This document shows positions 57,636 to 64,000 of a stretch of 64,000 bases of DNA, piece by piece. The DNA is taken from contig NZ_JAGGQG010000005.1 in the NCBI RefSeq assembly GCF_018613415.1, positions 1 through 64,000 of the forward strand. Reading direction: 5' to 3'. This DNA is from Bacillus sp. ISL-18 (lineage in GTDB: Bacteria > Bacillota > Bacilli > Bacillales > Cytobacillaceae). The translations under genes and the position numbers were made by a program. The stretch's first letter is position 1. Every line of letters begins with the position of its first letter. The notes under the pieces were generated by a model, which was not told the origin of the DNA, made no database searches, and worked only from the letters and a program-made list of their open reading frames with translations.

Positions 57636-59283
57636 CCTTTAACCATTCCTTCATTTTTTCAATATTCTCAGTATATGGGCGTTTAATTAAGTTCCTTTCA
57701 TATCTGGATAAGGTACTATGGGAAATGCCCATTTCATTAGCCGCCTGTGAAATGCTTAATCCTCGGTCAATTCTTTCCTTGTTTACGTTTTCAGGGGTCA
57801 CTAACTTTTCTTCCACCGCTTCAATCGAAGCTGCCGCCTCTATTTCCGTTAAACCTTTTAACATGGTCGAAAAGTTTACGGGTTCATAATCATGGTCTTC
57901 AATCATCAATAAATCCCGGTCATCCCCAATTCCTGTGATTTCAGTGGGTGGAATAATTTGAACACGTGCTTTTAACCAAGTGTTTGCGAACCAGTTTCTC
58001 TCCTGCTCAATTTGCTGTTCCAAGTCTTTTTCCTTATAGCTCCACTCTTTAATGATTCCGTCCATTTGTAAGGTATCTAATATTTCTTCAAATTGCTCCT
58101 TAATCCTTGAACCATATCGAGGGTTCACATCTAAATCCATGACGTTTAGCAAGCCTTTTTCTCCACCGATATGATAGGCTCTTAAATAGTCGGCACTCTT
58201 TTGACGAATCCTCCACTGCCAGGATAGATAGCGTGATAACCGTTTATGATACTTTTGCTTCGTTGGATGGTATTCGAGTGTCTTTAATGCTAATAAACCA
58301 CTGCTCTTTTGGGATCCGAACAAGAAGTTGGAAAGTAATTCCCCTGGACGGATACTGCATTCATATATACCAATCGGATTATCCCCCCGGTAAGCAACCG
58401 TTACGCTATCCACCAAAAATAACGGATTGAATTGCACTTGACCAATTTCTTCAAAGTTACCCTGATCCTCGTTTATGAACCTCAAATTTTCTCGTTCAAT
58501 CCGAATCCATATGGTCGTAAGAGCAGCCAATCTTTTCATAATATCGTCCCGTTCTTTTTTCCGATAAGAGGTATGATATCCATCTGAATCTTCGCTTCGT
58601 CCTTGCAACCTCCTTAGATTCAAGGCATCATCAGTATGAAAATGAATCATTTGGTCTTTATGAGTGGCCTGCTGCATCCATAGTATGGAAACGATATCGA
58701 ATATATCTGCTGTTAAGTCATCCATCGAGGTTATGGCTTGAGAGGTGAGATTTTTCCATTGCTCTATCGCTGCATTGGATTTCATTTTTAGATAGGCATC
58801 TTCGGATCTAACCTGGGCAGTCGCTTCTAATGCCTTCTCGGCAATCTTTGCAGTAGGTATTTCCGTTGCAATGTCAAATTCATTTTTACTGATGGTTTCC
58901 CTTAATTTATGAAATAATAAAGCTGAACCGGAATCTGCAAAATTCTGATTTAACAAAGAATTTATTACTTGTCTATTACTAGATTTTAATGAACTGAGGG
59001 TAGTCTCTTCCCCAACAATCCGTATGTATGGACTGACAAAACTACGAATTTCGTCTTTATATTCCTGGACCCATTGTTCCATATTCTCAAATTTCAATTG
59101 ATGGTCTTTCCCTAAACGATCCATGATCACGAAAAAAGCCTTTAAGGATTGGCAAGGCTGATATTCTCCTTCACTTGCCATAAGATGACGGATATCTTCA
59201 TTCCACTCAACGAAGAGTTGAGGTTGATCTGGAAAAACCGTCTTCGTAACGTTCAAAAATTTATTTTGCAAGGTATTTAACAT
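57628..59283 (-). CDS. Candidate replication protein with C-terminal XRE helix-turn-helix, 551 aa
   Basis: This large soluble protein has a winged-helix-like middle (SGLLALKTLEYHPTKQKYHK, LSWQWRIRQKSADYLRAYHI, then EEILDTLQMDGIIKEW), and a C-terminal XRE domain (about 505-540: RGLSISQAANEMGISHSTLS, RYERN). A plasmid-replication role is inferred from these features and from the adjacent iterons. GGAGTG lies seven bases before the ATG, within the end of the MerR-like gene, so the two are coupled. No nuclease or helicase motif is seen. Confidence 0.6.
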   Translation of the reverse strand: MLNTLQNKFLNVTKTVFPDQPQLFVEWNEDIRHLMASEGEYQPCQSLKAFFVIMDRLGKDHQLKFENMEQWVQEYKDEIRSFVSPYIRIVGEETTLSSLKSSNRQVINSLLNQNFADSGSALLFHKLRETISKNEFDIATEIPTAKIAEKALEATAQVRSEDAYLKMKSNAAIEQWKNLTSQAITSMDDLTADIFDIVSILWMQQATHKDQMIHFHTDDALNLRRLQGRSEDSDGYHTSYRKKERDDIMKRLAALTTIWIRIERENLRFINEDQGNFEEIGQVQFNPLFLVDSVTVAYRGDNPIGIYECSIRPGELLSNFLFGSQKSSGLLALKTLEYHPTKQKYHKRLSRYLSWQWRIRQKSADYLRAYHIGGEKGLLNVMDLDVNPRYGSRIKEQFEEILDTLQMDGIIKEWSYKEKDLEQQIEQERNWFANTWLKARVQIIPPTEITGIGDDRDLLMIEDHDYEPVNFSTMLKGLTEIEAAASIEAVEEKLVTPENVNKERIDRGLSISQAANEMGISHSTLSRYERNLIKRPYTENIEKMKEWLKAK

Positions 59284-59768
59284 GATTCTTCACTCCGTCC
59301 TTCCCTGATCGGCCCTATGTTTTCAAATGAGCTGTTTTGAATGTAATCATGGAAAATATCTGTTTCTATAATACCCAAATCATGCAAAAAGCTGATGGAT
59401 TCAAAAGAAAGGAATTGAGCAATCGGATTTTTTTCTAGGATGATATTTATCAACTGTTTGATGTCCTTTTCTTGATAAAGAATATAATTCCCCGCACATT
59501 CGTTAATTTCTTCAGGTGAATAGATGGTTTCTCTCATAGGATAATTATGTTTACATTCATATACTATTTCACCATCGGTATAATATGTAGTTAGACCAGA
59601 TTCTTTACTAGTCTTATAGTATTCAATCTGTTTTCGAAACCATATGGGACCACTTGATAAGCTGATTACTGGTTTAGGCAGCACACCACGAAAATGATAG
59701 GTGGAGACCTTTCTCCGATCCCATCCAAGGATTTCCCCCGCCTCTTTAACACCTACTAAAAAACCCAT
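59277..59768 (-). CDS. MerR/excisionase-like DNA-binding protein, 163 aa
   Basis: The first 45 residues form a MerR/Xis-type winged helix: GVKEAGEILGWDRRKVSTYH, then GVLPKPVISLSSGPIWFRKQ. The rest is helical and not recognised. AAGGGG precedes the ATG. It is the first gene of the minus-strand pair, about 140 bases from the first iteron, and overlaps the Rep candidate by seven bases. It may help load Rep or autoregulate. Confidence 0.6.
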   Translation of the reverse strand: MGFLVGVKEAGEILGWDRRKVSTYHFRGVLPKPVISLSSGPIWFRKQIEYYKTSKESGLTTYYTDGEIVYECKHNYPMRETIYSPEEINECAGNYILYQEKDIKQLINIILEKNPIAQFLSFESISFLHDLGIIETDIFHDYIQNSSFENIGPIREGRSEESC

Positions 59769-59906
59769 CCATATTTCCCCTTATATACCGTATAAGGTTA
59801 TTATGATTGAGGATTGTTGCATTTGTCAACACGTCTTTGTCCTTATAAAATCCATGGTTTACTTTCTACATCAAGGGTACCCCTAGATGTGCAACTATTT
59901 CTTGCT

Positions 59907-61920
59907 TGACGTTTCCACTCACAATGTGCATACTATTTATTTCTAATGATCCTTTCTTCAAACAAAATAGAGATATGCTCTCCATTAACTGGTCGCGCAC
60001 TAATATCTTCACTTTGACGGTTTCTCTCACAATGTGCACAACCTTTGAGTTCTTAAAAGCCCTCCATCCCAAAAATCACAGACATGTGGACTTTTACTGG
60101 TAGAACTCTTGTAATCTCTACTTTAGAGGTCCTCTCACAATGTGCATAACCTCTTGTTTTTCATAAGTCATCCATTTTAGAATAGCACCTTTACTGGTCG
60201 TGTGCTTATATTCTCAACTCTGACGTTTCCTTTCACAATGTGCACAGCTTTTTGTTTTCCTCCTAGTCATCCATTCCTAATCACAGGCTTATGACATTCT
60301 ACGGATCGTGTGCTTAATTCTCTTCTTTGACGTTTCCTTTCACAATGTGCACAGCTTTTTGTTTTCCTCCTAGTCACTCATTCCTGAATCACAGGCTTAT
60401 GACATTCTACGGATCGTGTGCTTACATTCTCTTCTTTGACGTTTCCTTTCACAATGTGCACAGCTTTTTGTTTTCCTACTGGTCACTCATTCCTGAATTA
60501 CAGGCTTATGGCATTCTAGTGAACGTATGCTTATATATTCTCTATTTTGACGTTTCCCTTCACAATGTGTACAGCTTTTTGCTAACCTAACAGTCATCTA
60601 TTCCTGAATCCCAAGCTTATGACAATCTACTGGGCGTGTGCTTATATTCTCTTCTATGACGTTTCCTTTCACAATGTGCACAGCTTTTGTTTTCCTATAA
60701 AAGTCATCTATTCCTGAATCCCAAGCTTTTGACATTCTACTGGGCTTGTGCTTATATTCTCTTCTTTGACGTTTCCTTTCACAATGTGCACAGCTTTTGT
60801 TTTCCTAAAAGTCATCCATTCCTGAATCTTAAGCTTTTGACATTCTACTGGCGTGTGCTTATATTCTCTTCTTTGATGTTTCCTTTCACAATGTGCACAG
60901 CTTTTGTTTTCCTAAAAGTCATCCATTCCTGAATCTCAAGCTTTTGACATTCTACGGATCGTGTGCTTATATTCTCTTCTTTGACGCTTCCTTTCACAAT
61001 GTGCACAGCAATTCTTCATGAATACCGTCATTCAGGAAGAACAGAGATTGATTTTTATTGACTGGTCGTGCACTAATACTTACTACTTTGACGTTTCCTT
61101 TCACAATGTGCACAGCTTGTTAAAGATCATCCATTTGAATAAGAGGGGATATGCTTTCGATTTTTGGTCGTGCTCTTATTTTTTCAACCATGATGTTTCC
61201 TCTCACAATGTGCACATTTTTAATAGAGAGGTATGCTCTCCAAATTACCGGTAATGCACATATATTTTCTACTTTGACGTTTCCTCTCACAATGTGCACA
61301 TTTTTAATAGAGAGGTATGCTCCCCAAATTACGGGTAATGCACCTAAATTTTCTACTTTGACGTTTCCTCTCACATTGTGCACATTTTTATATAGAGAGG
61401 AATGGGGGTCGTGCACTTACATTTTCCACTTTGACGTTTCCTTTCACTATGTGCACAAATGAATCCACGAATCATTGTTACTCCTATCTTACTCAAAACT
61501 GTCCATCATAAAAAGATTGACGCTTCCTTTCACTGTAGTGCACCAGTAAATCCTGTGCAACTTTTTTTTGCCTGACGGTTGCTCTCACATTGTGCACAAG
61601 ATCTTGAAACCACTATGTTTATATGTCGGATGAAAACCTATTAATGAATGGAAAAAATTAAATCCTATCTAATATAAACACAAAATATTGCAAAGTTTTC
61701 TCTTTCTAATGTTTGAATATGAAAGATAATGACGTTTCCTCTCACACAAATCAGCAAATATTCCTGTGCAAGTTTTTGGTTCTATTTTTGGGTTTTGATT
61801 AAACCTTTGAGAGAAACGCTGATTTAACAACATTTCTCTCAATCCAGTTATCTAGCAAGCATGACGTTTCCTGTCACATTATGCACAAATCATAAAAAAT
61901 AATGACGTTTCCTTTCACAT
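59907..61920. repeat. Iteron array, about 21 copies (candidate replication origin)
   Basis: The consensus is TGACGTTTCC followed by TTTCACAATGTGCACA. Copies start at 59907, 60015, 60125 (weak), 60221, 60328, 60437, 60548, 60657, 60767, 60874, 60982, 61089, 61191, 61275, 61359, 61432, 61518, 61573, 61730 (half), 61862 and 61903 (half). All share one orientation. Between 60221 and 61007 they sit in tandem 107-111 base units that also share GTGTGCTTATATTCTC and TTCCTGAATC. Rep-like genes diverge from both ends. Confidence 0.85.
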
Positions 61921-62031
61921 AAAAAAATTCAAAGTTTTTTTCAAACCCTTGTCCCCCAAGGGTTTCACGCCTATTGTGCAACTTTGAAAATCCCTTAATA
62001 AAGGGCATCATTTCCTCGATTTCCATTCTGC

Positions 62032-62037
62032 TATAAT
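62032..62037 (+). promoter_or_regulatory. Candidate -10 box of the 372-aa gene
   Basis: TATAAT lies 36 bases before the start codon of the gene at 62073. The -35 region is weak. The neighbouring iterons could allow autoregulation by a Rep protein. Confidence 0.45.
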
Positions 62038-62072
62038 TCAAGCTAGGAAAATAGACGAGAGGAGGGCCTACA

Positions 62073-63191
62073 ATGAAGAGTAAAATGAGAATTGACGGAT
62101 TTAGAATGCATCATGCCATACTGGAAGAATTCCGTTTTCTACGCGATGAGTCATTTGAACGCCCTCCTGCATCATGCTATGTCGTTTATATGACCATGTT
62201 AAAACAACTTGAAGTAGAACAGAATCAACGGGGCGTGCTAAAAGAATATAATCTTTCTGCTTGGGCAAAGAAACTTGGAATCTCGTATTCTACGCTTTGG
62301 GGAGGAAAGAAGTATTTAGAAGATCATCATTTCGTGAGAGAGGAAATACACGAAGGATTGCCTGTTCTAGTGCTAAAAGATGTGGAAAAGTATAATACAC
62401 CTGAACAAAATGGTGGGGTTCTCAACTACTTGATCATACCACATGGCCTTTTTGAAACAAATATATTAGCAGAATTCGTTCGTACTTCAAATCCGGAAGG
62501 GATTGAACTGCTCTTATCCTTACTTAACCAATTTCGAACTGGTATGTCTTTTAGTAAAACAGGTGAGGTAGAGAAAATAAAGCAAGAGCGGACGATGAAG
62601 ACACTCAAATTACAACTTAACAAAAATGCAAAAGGAGTCCGTAAAACATTGAGCGTGTTAGAGGCTCTATTTTCCATTGAATTTACTGGGATTGAAATCC
62701 GTGGGAAACAATTATGGATTAAGAAGATTTCCTTTTCCTTAAAACCGGAATGCGTGGAAGAGAATACAGATGAATTCAATGTTAATCCGCTCATGGCAAA
62801 ATTATCGAAAGAGCTAACCTATTTCTTAGATGGTCACCAAATAAAATATAAACCAAGAGACCAAATCGATGTCATGCTTTCTTTTAAACAGGAAGTAGTG
62901 AATAAGCTGAACTATCTCATGGATGACGAAAACGAGAAATTCACTGTGCGTGATCGTTTCATGAAAAAATACTTCTTAGACATAATGGATTCGATTGGAG
63001 AGGTTATACATACGGAAAAACAACGAAAAGGATCTTTCCAATTTTACTCAATCGGTGCTTTTTTCAGAATGGCCTTCAGAAGGTATTTTATTGGATCTGT
63101 AAAAGAGCTGCCTAGGGAGCTTATTCATGAAGCTAAGATGAGGGAGTATGCTGCAACGGGCCAATTTCCGGTACTCCACAATTTAATTTAA
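62073..63191 (+). CDS. Candidate replication initiator (winged-helix), 372 aa
   Basis: GAGGAGGG precedes the ATG. The N-terminal half has a winged-helix region: YNLSAWAKKLGISYSTLWGG, then KKYLEDHHFVREEIHEGLPV and LNYLIIPHGLFE. The second half is helical and basic (RFMKKYFLDIMDSIGEVI, FRMAFRRYFIGSVKELP). This layout recalls initiators of theta-replicating Bacillus plasmids, and the gene directly follows the iterons. I do not recognise a specific named family. Either this protein or the divergent 551-aa protein is the main initiator. Confidence 0.6.
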   Translation: MKSKMRIDGFRMHHAILEEFRFLRDESFERPPASCYVVYMTMLKQLEVEQNQRGVLKEYNLSAWAKKLGISYSTLWGGKKYLEDHHFVREEIHEGLPVLVLKDVEKYNTPEQNGGVLNYLIIPHGLFETNILAEFVRTSNPEGIELLLSLLNQFRTGMSFSKTGEVEKIKQERTMKTLKLQLNKNAKGVRKTLSVLEALFSIEFTGIEIRGKQLWIKKISFSLKPECVEENTDEFNVNPLMAKLSKELTYFLDGHQIKYKPRDQIDVMLSFKQEVVNKLNYLMDDENEKFTVRDRFMKKYFLDIMDSIGEVIHTEKQRKGSFQFYSIGAFFRMAFRRYFIGSVKELPRELIHEAKMREYAATGQFPVLHNLI

Positions 63192-63309
63192 TAGAGACAA
63201 TCAGCCTTGTGAAAAAAAAATGACCATCACAGGGCTATTGGTCTATCAAAAAAAGAAATCGCAAATTAAATGCTTAATAAAAAATTCCTTCCTTTTTTTC
63301 TGTCTAAGA

Positions 63310-63557
63310 ATTATCACAGAAGAAAAAAGGGGGGGATTTTTTTTTTGAATATTGTATTCCGAATGATTACTTGTGTATTAGTGAATAACTGGATCAATCA
63401 TAGAAGAAAAAGGGAGGAATTTTTTTCATTGAATATGGTGTTCCGAATGATTACTTGTGTATTAGTGAATAACTGGATTAATCATAGAAGAAAAAGGGAG
63501 GAATTTTTTTTTGAATATAGTGTTCCGTATGATTACTTGTGTATTAGTGAATAACTA
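63310..63557 (+). repeat. Three tandem 82-85 bp repeats
   Basis: Each unit contains TCATAGAAGAAAAAGGGAGG, a T-run, GTTCCGAATGATTACTTG and TGTATTAGTGAATAACTGG. The TTACTTGTG anchor lies at 63366, 63451 and 63533. Each unit carries a GGAGG box and a short frame (MITCVLVNNW) that reads on into the next unit. Confidence 0.8.
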
Positions 63558-64000
63558 AAATATGTCCTTGTGAATATGTAAATAGTATTAATAAATGCTT
63601 GTGAAAAACTGGATTCTATTACATACTCTTTGTGAAATAGTGGAAACTATGTTATTAATCATCTCCAAAATTGCTGAAAGCCTTGTTGTATAACGGATCC
63701 ACTCGAAATAGTAAAAGTGCCTATTAATTTTGTTCTTTTACTAAATATATATTTTCTTACTAAATATATATTCTTACTAATTATGTTTTTTACGATGAAA
63801 ATCCATGAATATATTAAACTGGTATTTAATACCCTATTAAAAATTTATTTCTATTATTAAAAACAAATGGACTATTCTTTTTAAAAGGCTTATTGAAGGT
63901 GTTTACAGCATCCGCCAAACTGGCTCATTAAGCATTCGTGTAACCAAAAACTAGGCAGGTTAGTGGAATAAAAAGTGCTAAAAAAGGGATGAAGAATATA
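63558..64000. other. AT-rich stretch to the window end
   Basis: Variants of the last repeat continue weakly (GCTTGTGAAAAACTGGATTC, 63597-63616). No gene is seen. Confidence 0.4.

Noticed and set aside
59907..61920. Regular short repeats suggest a CRISPR array
   Set aside because: The sequences between repeats are themselves repeated and about 80 bases long, spacing is uneven, and no cas gene is near. They are iterons.

Overview
The window looks like a large plasmid of a Bacillaceae-type Firmicute. It is AT-rich throughout, has AGGAGG-type ribosome binding sites, frequent TTG/GTG starts, and Bacillus-type families (YhfH, DUF3231, a PhaP-like phasin, YHYH/excalibur and processed acidic surface proteins). 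Plasmid hallmarks are a type IV secretion operon, a ParA/ParB-type partition locus, and two replication-type genes flanking about 21 iterons. No chromosomal housekeeping operon is seen. The exception is a complete stand-alone extra copy of rpoA.

Layout. (1) 1-25 kb is cargo and a gene graveyard: a 5'-truncated IS66 transposase, a lipoprotein, a YHYH-excalibur surface protein, an IS3/IS150 element sitting in a deletion junction, and many broken genes (GntP permease, Bcr-type MFS pump, macro domain, GIY-YIG nuclease, tyrosine recombinase, SDR, IS21 istA/istB, MMPL exporter, sortase-substrate-like acidic protein, methyltransferase). Intact items include a TPR-like/Arr rifamycin ADP-ribosyltransferase fusion, a DUF3231 protein, a small cluster at 18.7-20.9 kb that resembles an immunity cluster, a phasin and the extra rpoA. 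(2) 25.4-39.3 kb is a minus-strand conjugation operon. In transcription order it holds an IS200-TnpA-like protein without its HUH histidines, a large unknown, VirB2-like, VirB3-like, a TrsD-like VirB4 N-terminal partner, VirB4, an EssB/YukC-like membrane pseudokinase, a VirB1-like/NlpC-P60 hydrolase interrupted by a group II intron, VirB8-like, a VirD4 split in two, a lipoprotein and VirB6-like. No relaxase was seen. (3) 39.3-42.7 kb has AT-rich palindromic repeats, a mosaic of 23S rRNA-like sequence, parA, and a parB-like gene with a repetitive Asn/Asp linker and a ribbon-helix-helix end. (4) 42.7-54.8 kb is almost gene-free. It holds tandem decayed copies of the parB 3' region and four diverged copies of another about 0.5 kb repeat. 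A less AT-rich island of small phage/plasmid-like genes (46.4-49.8 kb) interrupts them. (5) 54.5-63.6 kb is the replication module with small accessory genes, a 551-aa candidate Rep with a C-terminal XRE helix-turn-helix, a MerR-like partner, the iteron array, a divergent 372-aa winged-helix Rep candidate, and an 82-85 bp triplicated repeat.

Together these give a self-maintaining, probably conjugative plasmid with heavy IS-driven decay of cargo. The points most worth following up are the HUH-dead TnpA-like protein heading the transfer operon, the type VII-like EssB protein inside a type IV system, the plasmid rpoA paralogue, the repeat-bearing ParB and its decayed copies, and the rRNA mosaic in front of parA. 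All family assignments are from reading the sequence and remembered family patterns; no database search was run.
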